From contig CASDQF010000025.1 in NCBI GenBank assembly GCA_949282845.1, positions 1 through 46,141 on the forward strand: a DNA stretch of 46,141 nt. The letters are read 5' to 3'. This document shows, in pieces, positions 26,685 through 33,871 of this stretch (the first letter of the stretch is position 1; every line of letters starts with the position of its first letter). Below the pieces are notes generated by a model, which saw nothing but the letters and a program-made list of their open reading frames with translations, had not been told where the DNA came from and made no database searches. This DNA is from an uncultured Alphaproteobacteria bacterium. GTDB lineage: Bacteria; Pseudomonadota; Alphaproteobacteria; CAAHEQ01; UBA3637. The translations under genes were made by a program, and so were the position numbers.

Positions 26685-28129
26685 CCTTGAGCCTCTTTGC
26701 TCAGTAAATCCGCCGGAACGCCTAATCGAGAAGCTAGCCATCTTGCAAAAGCCGGACCATTTAAATAACCAAGAGCTTCTTGACCTAATGAAGCGAGCTG
26801 AGTTAACCAACTTAATGCATTTTGTGCCTCTTGTTCGGCCTGCATTCGTGCAATAGGAGATTTATAATGGACATCCGCTAATCGACCATCTAAATAAATT
26901 TCCGGAATTTCTCCCCGTCGACGCAAAATATAAACGGCTCGCTCAATCAACGGATACAATAATTCACATTGAAGACGACCATATGTCGCACCCAATACTC
27001 GAACCATCTCCGCCGTCCGTTCCAAGACTTCCGTCGCCGTCATCTGAGGCGCGTCAACTTGCCCTAACTTATCTGCCAATAAAGCATGCCGTATCCGATT
27101 GCGCAAATCTTCTAAAACCAATTGAGAAACATCAAAATTACCCGCCGCTTCCAGTGGCGTTAAGCCCTTTGAACCAACCGCTTTCGGAATAATCGCTCCG
27201 GGAACAAGCCGAATATTAGCCGGATTTAAAACACCGTCATCCTCTGCTTGCCATATCCCCGTAACGGCTATCGTTGCATTCTTCAGGATCAATTCAACAA
27301 CTTTGTTCGCCGTCTTTATATCCGGTAAAGCTTTCATAACCGGTGAGCGACCATAAATCTCTCCGGGCGTCTTTTGCCAACGAAACGTGATAAATGGAGA
27401 ATTTTCAAAGTACCCCGTCTTTAAAACAGGAAAATCTGAAGCCCCGAATATATGATCTGTATCATTCTCGATAAAAACCGTATAATCATATCCTCCGTTA
27501 TCTCGCGGAACAACACACTCAATCACAGAAAAAAGACGATCTTTTAACTCTGATGATAAATGTCGGTCCTTTTCTTTAAAACGAGACAAAATTTGAGAAG
27601 CTGTCATTCCTGTCCGTCGAAAAGTCGTATCCGGTCGACCGGAAGGACCTTCATCAATATAAATCTCTGCCAACGGAACTGCCGTGAATTTAAAAGCACT
27701 CTTCGCACCAATTTTATTCTCTTCAAAAAGCAAACAGGCCGTCCCAACCGTTACCAAATCTAAAAAACATTGATGAACTTCAACACCAAATGAAGAACGG
27801 TCCAAATGAGAACGAATAATCTCGGAAATTTTTTCTAATTGACTTGAAACTTCCCCGGCTTCTTTTTCCGAAACTTCCGTTCCTGTCATTAAATCAAACC
27901 ATTGGCTCCAAGGCGGCGTCAGTTCTGAAAACATAGAAGCCGATACTTGATCAACACTGTCCGGAGCCGTCCCATCATATAAATGATCCGTCTGACTGAA
28001 TGAACCAGAAAATAACCCTTCTCGCTGCGGAAGAGCATAAGCATAACATTCTCTCCAAGTATTCTCTAACACTTCTCGACGAGAAGCCAATCGACGAAAC
28101 TTCTCATAAAGTTCTTCTGCTTGTTTCAT
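26681..28129 (-). CDS. Portal / head-to-tail connector (T7 gp8-like)
   Basis: The 482-residue protein forms the dodecameric DNA portal. It has LENTWRECYAYALPQREGLF, YDGTAPDSVDQVSASMFSEL and TPPWSQWFDL, characteristic of the head-tail connector family. Further matches are FRWQKTPGEIYGRSPVMKAL and MTATEVLERTAEMVRVLGAT. Length fits the family. GGAGAG precedes the ATG, and the gene follows the 62-residue ORF directly. The frame is intact. Confidence 0.93.
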   Translation of the reverse strand: MKQAEELYEKFRRLASRREVLENTWRECYAYALPQREGLFSGSFSQTDHLYDGTAPDSVDQVSASMFSELTPPWSQWFDLMTGTEVSEKEAGEVSSQLEKISEIIRSHLDRSSFGVEVHQCFLDLVTVGTACLLFEENKIGAKSAFKFTAVPLAEIYIDEGPSGRPDTTFRRTGMTASQILSRFKEKDRHLSSELKDRLFSVIECVVPRDNGGYDYTVFIENDTDHIFGASDFPVLKTGYFENSPFITFRWQKTPGEIYGRSPVMKALPDIKTANKVVELILKNATIAVTGIWQAEDDGVLNPANIRLVPGAIIPKAVGSKGLTPLEAAGNFDVSQLVLEDLRNRIRHALLADKLGQVDAPQMTATEVLERTAEMVRVLGATYGRLQCELLYPLIERAVYILRRRGEIPEIYLDGRLADVHYKSPIARMQAEQEAQNALSWLTQLASLGQEALGYLNGPAFARWLASRLGVPADLLSKEAQG

Positions 28130-28130
28130 C

Positions 28131-28319
28131 TTACTCTCCTAATAATTTTTTGCGCTTTGGCGCTTCATCTGTTTGATCTAACAATCCGCGCATAGAAGTT
28201 TGAACCGTCTGAAGACCCGCTTGACGCGCACGATAACTCTCATCATCTTCCGTCGTTGTTTCCTTAGATATATGCTCTTCTTTGTCTTCAATCCCTATGA
28301 TTTGCTTGACCTCTTTCAT
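28131..28319 (-). CDS. Small phage-cluster protein, unknown function
   Basis: The 62-residue product is hydrophilic and mixed-charge (MKEVKQIIGIEDKEEHISKE; ends EAPKRKKLLGE). It is the first gene after the leader terminator and precedes portal by one base. A strong AAAGGAG site lies 6-7 bases before the ATG. It has no recognised family. Position suggests a structural or regulatory partner of the portal, but this is only guesswork. Confidence 0.55.
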   Translation of the reverse strand: MKEVKQIIGIEDKEEHISKETTTEDDESYRARQAGLQTVQTSMRGLLDQTDEAPKRKKLLGE

Positions 28320-28344
28320 AAAGCCTTCTCCTTTCTGACTGAAA

Positions 28345-28376
28345 TAAAAAAAATCCCCCGATCCACATCGGGGGAT
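28345..28376 (-). terminator. Strong leader terminator before the particle operon
   Basis: A perfect 10-bp stem (ATCCCCCGAT / ATCGGGGGAT) with loop CCAC is followed on the minus strand by eight T. It ends the upstream pair of genes and stands 26 bases before the first structural gene, with no further promoter in between. Confidence 0.88.
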
Positions 28377-28410
28377 GAATTAGATATACCTCTTGCCTTT
28401 AACAAAAATC

Positions 28411-28439
28411 ACTTTAGCATATTTTTGTTTCTTTGTCAA
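28411..28439 (-). promoter_or_regulatory. Candidate promoter of the particle operon
   Basis: On the minus strand, TTGACA, a 17-base spacer and TAAAGT. Its -35 adjoins the AGGAAAATAATCCT dyad. It lies inside the 3' end of the 28414 gene. Confidence 0.5.
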
Positions 28440-28827
28440 GGATTATTTTCCTATTTTTCGTCAAAAAAAGATACAACTGATACGGCGTCCAAACGTTCGG
28501 CGCATCAAGCCCTAAAAAACGCTTAGCTGTTTCAACACAGGTATAAGGTCGTAAACGAAAATGCCTCAACGGCTCTTCTAAAAAAACACGCAAAGTCTGA
28601 TATCCTTGCTTATGCAAAAACTTTTCTACATCTCCGTCGTCTATAACTATCGTATCCGTATAATGCAATAACGGATCTATTAAAATCCACTGACGCTCTG
28701 CACCTATTGCAATTACACAATGATAAAAACCTTTCTTTAAAAAGCGCATCCACCATAAAGTAGGAGTCCCTCCAAAACCAATCACAGCTTGTTCATATCG
28801 ATAACCATGACATTTCTCTTGTTTCAT
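28414..28827 (-). CDS. Putative permuted papain-like (NlpC/P60-related) protein
   Basis: The 137-residue product contains GFYHCVIAIGAERQWILIDP, then LRPYTCVETAKRFLGLDA. In this order, His first and Cys later before a helix, it resembles circularly permuted NlpC/P60 (YiiX/LRAT-like) hydrolases. The match is by eye, and no family is certain. Its start overlaps the stop of the preceding gene as ATGA, so the two are coupled. It is followed by the leader terminator. It may process peptidoglycan or another substrate, or may be unrelated. Confidence 0.5.
   Translation of the reverse strand: MKQEKCHGYRYEQAVIGFGGTPTLWWMRFLKKGFYHCVIAIGAERQWILIDPLLHYTDTIVIDDGDVEKFLHKQGYQTLRVFLEEPLRHFRLRPYTCVETAKRFLGLDAPNVWTPYQLYLFLTKNRKIILDKETKIC
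28439..28452. promoter_or_regulatory. 14-bp dyad operator candidate, copy 1
   Basis: AGGATTATTTTCCT (arms AGGA/TCCT) is identical to the copy at 29241-29254. It overlaps the last base of a candidate -35 box. Confidence 0.55.
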
Positions 28828-29195
28828 GCTACCAGCCCTTTCGATAATATACCTTTTTTAAACAAGACCTCCGTCAATGCTTCCATCGCTTCGCGCCATA
28901 AACGACAAGAAGCTAAGCTATCTCCGCTATTCACATGCGGCGGCATTTGCTTTAAACCATAACGTGACATGACCCTTAAATGTATCTGGCCCAACCGTTT
29001 TTCTCGAACAAGGCGCTTTACTACCAAAGAAATATCTGATGTCTCACAAGGACGAACTATAGAAGAAGATGATCCACGTCCTCGCTCCGAGCCTAAACTT
29101 TCACAAAAGCAAAACCAAAACCAAGCCTCTTCAGCACTTTCAAATAATGTTGTTTCTCGATAATCTGCTCGAAACGGACCTCTTTTTATTTGCAT
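28824..29195 (-). CDS. Conserved-looking protein of unknown function
   Basis: The 123-residue protein begins MQIKRGPFRADYRETTLFES, followed by an aromatic EEAWFWFCFCESLG, then SDISLVVKRLVREKRLGQIH and HLRVMSRYGLKQMPP, a mostly helical and basic middle. LWREAMEALTEVLFKKGIL follows. The ATG at 29195 has a GAGGGAGAG site and is better than the upstream frame opening. It is the first gene downstream of the divergent promoter region, and the two-gene unit ends at the leader terminator. The basic helical core could bind nucleic acid, so a regulatory or antitermination role is one option; there is no direct evidence. Confidence 0.6.
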   Translation of the reverse strand: MQIKRGPFRADYRETTLFESAEEAWFWFCFCESLGSERGRGSSSSIVRPCETSDISLVVKRLVREKRLGQIHLRVMSRYGLKQMPPHVNSGDSLASCRLWREAMEALTEVLFKKGILSKGLVA

Positions 29196-29235
29196 TTTTC
29201 TCTCCCTCAAAATGCCGTTAAAAATCTTCCTCTTT

Positions 29236-29264
29236 TGTATAGGATTATTTTCCTTTAATGTCAA
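29236..29264 (-). promoter_or_regulatory. Sigma70-type promoter of the phage-module early unit
   Basis: On the minus strand, TTGACA, a 17-base spacer and TATACA. The spacer is mostly filled by the AGGAAAATAATCCT dyad, a classical repression site. Confidence 0.75.
29241..29254. promoter_or_regulatory. 14-bp dyad operator candidate, copy 2
   Basis: AGGATTATTTTCCT, identical to the copy at 28439-28452. It lies in the spacer of the minus-strand promoter. Confidence 0.6.
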
Positions 29265-29276
29265 GCATATTTTTCT

Positions 29277-29308
29277 TTATTTTCCTATTTACATTGCTTT
29301 ATTCCTAT
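29277..29308. promoter_or_regulatory. TTATTTTCCTAT-type repeats before the S24-like gene
   Basis: TTATTTTCCTATTT (29277-29290) matches the right part of the 28.4-kb site. A second TTCCTAT begins at 29302, exactly 20 bases after the first at 29282, about two helical turns. They stand 38-64 bases before the S24-like start codon, suited to autoregulation. Confidence 0.5.
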
Positions 29309-29345
29309 GATACCCTTCTAAAAAGAACACCAAAAGGAGAAAAAA

Positions 29346-29987
29346 ATGACCCTATCTTATTTCGAAATCTGGAGAGGTATCGATAATCTCGCTGCTCAAA
29401 AAGGATTATCCCCCTCCGCCTTAGCCCAAAAAGCCGGATTAGATCCAACCTCATTTAACAAAAGTAAACGAGAAGGCCCGGACGGAAGAAAACGTTGGCT
29501 ATCCATGGAAACGCTCAACAAAGTCCTCGCTGCAACAAACACCAGCTTTTTAGACTTCATGATGCTGGCCGGAGATAAAATAACACAACCGCTCTCCTCA
29601 ACCGGACTTCCTCTTATCAATTTTTCAGACAATCAAAAAGAAAATTTATTTAACAGGAATGCAATGCTTGATGAAGAACAAAACGTCGGAAAAATTGATT
29701 TTCCCTGTTTTTTTAAGCCGGGGATGTGGGCTTTGGAAATGACAACAGAAACTTATGACCCTGTTTATCCCAAAGGTTCTCTTTTGTTGATAGATCCACA
29801 AACTGAAATTCGACGTCATGATCGAATTGTCGTTCAAATGGAAAAAGGACCTATGCTTTTAGGTGAATTCTTGGGAAAGACAAATGAAATATTAGATTTG
29901 AAAACATTAACAACTGAGAGAACTCTTCTTTCTTTAAAGAAAGCTCAAATCGCTTTTGTCGCCAGAATTTTATGGGTTAGTCAATAA
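29346..29987 (+). CDS. HTH regulator with S24 (LexA/CI-like) C-terminal domain
   Basis: The 213-residue protein has an N-terminal helix-turn-helix (GLSPSALAQKAGLDPTSFNK; KRWLSMETLNKVLAATNTS) and a C-terminal S24-like fold (GMWALEMTTETYDPVYPKGS; HDRIVVQMEKGPMLLGEFLG). In LexA/CI proteins a Ser in G-D-S-M and a later Lys form the autocleavage pair. Here the Ser position is Thr136 (TETYDP) and the Lys position is Gly173, so self-cleavage seems lost. It is divergent from the particle module with operator-like repeats between them, so it is the best candidate regulator of the module. AAAAGGAG precedes the ATG. Confidence 0.85.
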   Translation: MTLSYFEIWRGIDNLAAQKGLSPSALAQKAGLDPTSFNKSKREGPDGRKRWLSMETLNKVLAATNTSFLDFMMLAGDKITQPLSSTGLPLINFSDNQKENLFNRNAMLDEEQNVGKIDFPCFFKPGMWALEMTTETYDPVYPKGSLLLIDPQTEIRRHDRIVVQMEKGPMLLGEFLGKTNEILDLKTLTTERTLLSLKKAQIAFVARILWVSQ

Positions 29988-29995
29988 ACGCCTCT

Positions 29996-30922
29996 TCAAC
30001 GAGCTTGACGATACTCCTCTTTCGCAAAGCGATGATGTATCCAGAGCCACTGTTCTGGATGTTCCCGAATCCACCCCTCTATAACTGCGTTGATCTGTGT
30101 TAACAGAGCCAAAATATCTGCGTTTTTATCTCCGCTATCGGGTTTTTCTAACGGCGGAAGAACTTCTATCCGATAATGAGCGCCTTTTATTCGAATGGAA
30201 CGAGCCGGATAAATAGGAACATCCATTTTATACGCCAGTTGCGCAATTGCAGAAGCCGTTTTGGCCGGATAACCAAAAAAAGGAACATCCAATCCTTCTC
30301 GCATTTTCTGATCACATAAAATACCTATATGCTCGCCTTGCTTTAACAACTCTATCATCCGCCGCGCACCTTCCGTTCCTTTCGGTATCAACTGTGTTCC
30401 GTTCAATCGACGACGTTGATAAAGCAATTTTTCCGCCCAAGGATTATTGGCCGCACGATAGACTAAATGAAGAGGAAAACCATATTGATTCGTCACAGAA
30501 CCATAAAGCTCCCAATTGCCCAAATGCGCAGAGCAAAAAAAACAACCTTTTTCCGATGATGCTGCTTGACGAAGATATGAGGCTCCCTTTAATTCTGCAG
30601 TCCGCGCCAATTTATCTCCATGGGGAAGTTCTCCCATCATGCGCCCAAAATGTCGCCACATTCCACAAACAATTCGTCTATGTTCAGAAGCTCCCAACTC
30701 CGGCAAACATTTCTGTAAATTATAATAGGCTATTTTATTTTTACCTTGCATCACACATCCCAAAACAGTGCCTAATCCAGCACCTAAAAATGAAGATACG
30801 CTCACAGGTAAAAATTTAAAAATATACCACAGAATAAAAACCAAAATACCCGTAACGGGATCAGAAAAAAAACGTTGAAAAAATGTCCGCTTGTGTCCGG
30901 CACGAATAGCTTTACCACTCAT
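29996..30922 (-). CDS. lpxL: Lipid A biosynthesis acyltransferase (LpxL/HtrB-like)
   Basis: The inner-membrane enzyme adds a secondary acyl chain to Kdo-lipid A. The 308-residue protein has an N-terminal hydrophobic anchor (about residues 23-40), the HX4E catalytic motif in CSAHLGNWELYGSV, YRAANNPWAEKLLYQRRR and PKGTEGARRMIELLKQGEHI. WLWIHHRFAKEEYR near the end is conserved in the family. The start at 30922 overlaps the lpxK stop as ATGA and follows GGAGGA. Operon waaA-lpxK-lpxL. Confidence 0.92.
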   Translation of the reverse strand: MSGKAIRAGHKRTFFQRFFSDPVTGILVFILWYIFKFLPVSVSSFLGAGLGTVLGCVMQGKNKIAYYNLQKCLPELGASEHRRIVCGMWRHFGRMMGELPHGDKLARTAELKGASYLRQAASSEKGCFFCSAHLGNWELYGSVTNQYGFPLHLVYRAANNPWAEKLLYQRRRLNGTQLIPKGTEGARRMIELLKQGEHIGILCDQKMREGLDVPFFGYPAKTASAIAQLAYKMDVPIYPARSIRIKGAHYRIEVLPPLEKPDSGDKNADILALLTQINAVIEGWIREHPEQWLWIHHRFAKEEYRQAR

Positions 30923-31872
30923 AACCATTCCTCCAAAACACGTAACCACTCTTTTTTATTGTCTAAAACAAACGCAATGTCTACTTGTGTTAAATGTGCC
31001 TTTAAACGATCCGGTATTTTTACAGCATCTTTTGCCGTCGTAAAAACAGGCAACCCTGTCTTTATCAGCGCTTCCACTTCTTCATCCTTATAAACATAAT
31101 GATCCGGATAAGCAATTTTACGCTCTAAACTAACCCCCTCTTTTTCCAGCATACTAAAAAATTTTTCCGGCTGACCTATCCCGGCAAAAGCAATCCCATG
31201 AACACCTTTGAGTGCTAAAGTCGGTTCGATATGACCTTTTAAAATCGGCATATCCGGAACAACGGCTTTAACCTGAGCCGTTAAACCTGTTTTATCCGAA
31301 CCAATAATAACAACGGCGTCTGCACGTTTTAAGCCTTGTGCTAAAGGCTCTCGCAAAGGACCGGCCGGTAAACAATGCCCATTCCCTATTCCTCTTTGCC
31401 CATCAAAAACAAGTAATGATAAAGTCTTAATAACGGAAGGATTTTGAAAACCGTCATCCATTAAAATAACATCAGCCCCTAAACTTTCCGCTTTAGCCGC
31501 TCCGCGCCCACGGTTCTTGTCAACAATTGTCGGACCCTTCGTCGCCATCAACAGCGCTTCATCACTGACTTGTCCATCCTGATGCGTCCTTAAATCAACT
31601 AAAATACCTTGTAGCTTGCTTTTATATCCATGATTTAAAAAGTAAACTTGCTTACCGGCCGCAAAAAATAAATCAGAAAGCGCTAAAGTCACAGGCGTTT
31701 TACCCGTCCCGCCGACATTTATATTACCTATACAAATAACGGGAACAGAGGGTTGATACGGATGACCTCGTAATAAGCGCAACCGCGTTATCAAACCATA
31801 AATCCACCCCAGCGGTGATAAAAAATATCCCAACAAAGAATTCTCTTTTGACCAAAATGCCGGTTGCTTCAT
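30919..31872 (-). CDS. lpxK: Tetraacyldisaccharide 4'-kinase
   Basis: LpxK phosphorylates the 4' position of the lipid A precursor at the inner membrane. The 317-residue protein has the P-loop INVGGTGKTPVTLAL and MDDGFQNPSV, a family signature, then LVFDGQRGIGNGHCLPAGPL and PDHYVYKDEEVEAL. An N-terminal hydrophobic helix (residues 10-22) fits membrane association. Its start overlaps waaA by ATGA, and its stop overlaps lpxL likewise, a translationally coupled trio. Confidence 0.95.
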   Translation of the reverse strand: MKQPAFWSKENSLLGYFLSPLGWIYGLITRLRLLRGHPYQPSVPVICIGNINVGGTGKTPVTLALSDLFFAAGKQVYFLNHGYKSKLQGILVDLRTHQDGQVSDEALLMATKGPTIVDKNRGRGAAKAESLGADVILMDDGFQNPSVIKTLSLLVFDGQRGIGNGHCLPAGPLREPLAQGLKRADAVVIIGSDKTGLTAQVKAVVPDMPILKGHIEPTLALKGVHGIAFAGIGQPEKFFSMLEKEGVSLERKIAYPDHYVYKDEEVEALIKTGLPVFTTAKDAVKIPDRLKAHLTQVDIAFVLDNKKEWLRVLEEWL

Positions 31873-33119
31873 GCGTCAATCCATGGTTTCAAAACAGTTA
31901 TAACACGATCAAGAACAGCTGTTTCTCCAGAAGCAAATGTTCGACCTTTCTCAGAAATTTGTTGACGATCCGAATGCTTATTCATCAGAACATCTAACGA
32001 AACCTCCAATCCATGAATATCCGGAACTTCAATCAATCCACCCGCCTTTTTAGCACGTTCAACTATTTCCCGAAAATTAAACGCATACGGACCTATCAAT
32101 GTGCAAGCTCCCGTCCGCATCGGTTCCAACATATTCTGTCCGCCAAAAGAAACCAATGAACCACCGACGAAAACCAAAGGCGCCAAACGATAAAACAAAC
32201 CCATTTCTCCCATCGTGTCGCCTAAATAAATATCCGCGTTGACATCCTCTCCTCGAGAACGACGATGAACTGTCAAACCTTTTTTAATAAGCTGACGCTC
32301 TATTTCATCACATCGATTCGGATGACGAGGGACAAGAACCGTTAAAAGAGACGGATATTTTGCTTTCAATCGAATATGCATCTCACCTATTTGTTCTTCT
32401 TCATTACTATGCGTTGAACCTGCAACCCACGCCGGTCGATCACCTATTGCATTCCGCATAGCAACCAACTCATCCTCATCAATCGGTGGCGGAACAGCTG
32501 CAAACTTAATATTACCGACACACGCCGCCTTAGGAGAACCTAAAACCGTCAGCCGACGAGCATCTTCTTCCGTCTGCCCTAAAGTCAAAGAAAAACAGCT
32601 TAAAAGCGGACGAATAAACCAACGAACTCTTTTCCACCGACGAAAAGATTTATCCGAAATTCGACCATTCAATAAAACAAGAGGAATACCTTGTCGACGC
32701 GCTTCTTGTAAAATATTTGGCCAAAAATCTGATTCAATAAAAAAACCAACATCCGGATGAAAATGTTTAAAGAATCGACGAACATAAACAGGATAATCGA
32801 CCGGAACATATTGGTGAAAAGCCCCTTTTGGCAATCTTTTTTCCATCATCGCCGCACTCGTCACTGTCCCGGAAGTCACCATTACTTGATGTCCTCTTTT
32901 CACTAAAGTCTCAATTAACGGCATATGAGACAAACACTCCCCCACACTGGCACCATGGATCCAAATCAACCGACCCGTCGGACATTCCTTTGTATAAAGC
33001 CCCAAACGTTCTGAGCCACGGACAGCATCTTCTTTTCCTTTATATCGCCGCCATGCTAAAAAAACTTTCAAAAATGGGTACGTCGCATAGCTGAGTGCCC
33101 GGTAAGTACCTAAAATCAT
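31869..33119 (-). CDS. waaA: Kdo transferase
   Basis: WaaA (KdtA) adds Kdo from CMP-Kdo to lipid IVA. The 416-residue form from ATG 33119 starts MILGTYRALSYATYPFLKVF, a membrane anchor. It contains WIHGASVGECLSHMPLIETL with the catalytic Glu, ESDFWPNILQEARRQGIPLV, PRHPNRCDEIERQL and PLVFVGGSLVSFGGQNMLEP. Upstream in-frame ATGs at 33185, 33191 and 33224 lack ribosome sites, while AGGA precedes 33119 at a longer spacing. kdsB in this window makes its CMP-Kdo substrate. Confidence 0.94.
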   Translation of the reverse strand: MILGTYRALSYATYPFLKVFLAWRRYKGKEDAVRGSERLGLYTKECPTGRLIWIHGASVGECLSHMPLIETLVKRGHQVMVTSGTVTSAAMMEKRLPKGAFHQYVPVDYPVYVRRFFKHFHPDVGFFIESDFWPNILQEARRQGIPLVLLNGRISDKSFRRWKRVRWFIRPLLSCFSLTLGQTEEDARRLTVLGSPKAACVGNIKFAAVPPPIDEDELVAMRNAIGDRPAWVAGSTHSNEEEQIGEMHIRLKAKYPSLLTVLVPRHPNRCDEIERQLIKKGLTVHRRSRGEDVNADIYLGDTMGEMGLFYRLAPLVFVGGSLVSFGGQNMLEPMRTGACTLIGPYAFNFREIVERAKKAGGLIEVPDIHGLEVSLDVLMNKHSDRQQISEKGRTFASGETAVLDRVITVLKPWIDA

Positions 33120-33222
33120 CGTATCCCAGATCCTTTCTGTTCTTTTTCTAAAAAAAGCCTCGCCTTTTTTCTTTTTATCATACATACTCATTATAAAAAA
33201 GCAAGTCATTTGAGGTGTAGAC

Positions 33223-33846
33223 ATGTTGTTATTATTTTGTCAAAATCCGCTGTTAAAGCAGACCTTTCAAGATATCGTGAAACCTTTAAACGGTCTTGTG
33301 GTTGAAAATGAAAAAGATTTTTGGGAAAAACTCCCTGAAGCTAAATTGGTCGCTATTGATGAAAATGAAAAACTTTTTCTTGCCGCTAAAGAAAAAAATT
33401 TAACACAAACTTTCTTATTCTTGGGTCAAAATAAGCCAAGCGGAAATGATGATGTTCATTTTCTTAAAAAGCCTTTTCCCATTCTCCAGCTAGTTCATCT
33501 TCTCAGTCTATTGCTTGCTTTTGTAAGACGAGGATTAACTTTATCTTTTGAAACGGCTGATTTTCGCTTTAACGGAACCAATAGAACATTAACCAATATT
33601 CAAAACAAAACAGAAGTTCATTTAACGGAAAAAGAAACAGAGCTTATTCAATATCTTTTTGATAATCGCCATCGTATTGTTCCAAAAGAAGAACTATTAG
33701 AACAGATTTTTGGTTACCGTGAAGGTGTCGAAACACATACTTTAGAAACACATATTTATAAACTTCGCCAAAAAATGGGCTCGGCTAATGAAACTTTTTT
33801 ATTAACGATTGACGGTGGATATCAACTTCAGGGTATTTTAGAATAA
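33223..33846 (+). CDS. OmpR-type regulator with atypical receiver
   Basis: The 207-residue protein has a short receiver-like domain (1-95) and a clear C-terminal winged helix (LTEKETELIQYLFDNRHRIV, EELLEQIFGYREGVETHTLE, HIYKLRQKMG, TIDGGYQL). In the receiver the candidate phosphate site is Asp46 and the Lys-Pro pair is K83-P84. The acidic pair of strand one is absent (LLLFCQNPLL), so normal Mg-dependent phosphorylation is doubtful. No sensor kinase gene is nearby. GAGGTG precedes the ATG. Confidence 0.82.
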   Translation: MLLLFCQNPLLKQTFQDIVKPLNGLVVENEKDFWEKLPEAKLVAIDENEKLFLAAKEKNLTQTFLFLGQNKPSGNDDVHFLKKPFPILQLVHLLSLLLAFVRRGLTLSFETADFRFNGTNRTLTNIQNKTEVHLTEKETELIQYLFDNRHRIVPKEELLEQIFGYREGVETHTLETHIYKLRQKMGSANETFLLTIDGGYQLQGILE

Positions 33847-33849
33847 AAA

Positions 33850-33871
33850 AACGCCCCGAAGGGCGCTTTTT
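33850..33871. terminator. Intrinsic terminator between convergent genes
   Basis: CGCCC/GGGCG stem with loop CGAA, flanked by A and T runs, so it can act on both strands. Confidence 0.75.

Noticed and set aside
26685-26810. N-terminal extension of the Bbp19-like gene
   Set aside because: It runs inside the portal gene in another frame; the ATGA overlap and family length favour the start at 26684.
19418-30000. An ordinary complete prophage with attachment sites
   Set aside because: No integrase and no matching direct repeats at the flanks; the only tRNA gene is 8 kb away and not disrupted.
33222-33225. A second shared CATG start (waaA and the OmpR-type gene)
   Set aside because: waaA family length and an AGGA site favour its start at 33119, so the overlap is probably accidental.
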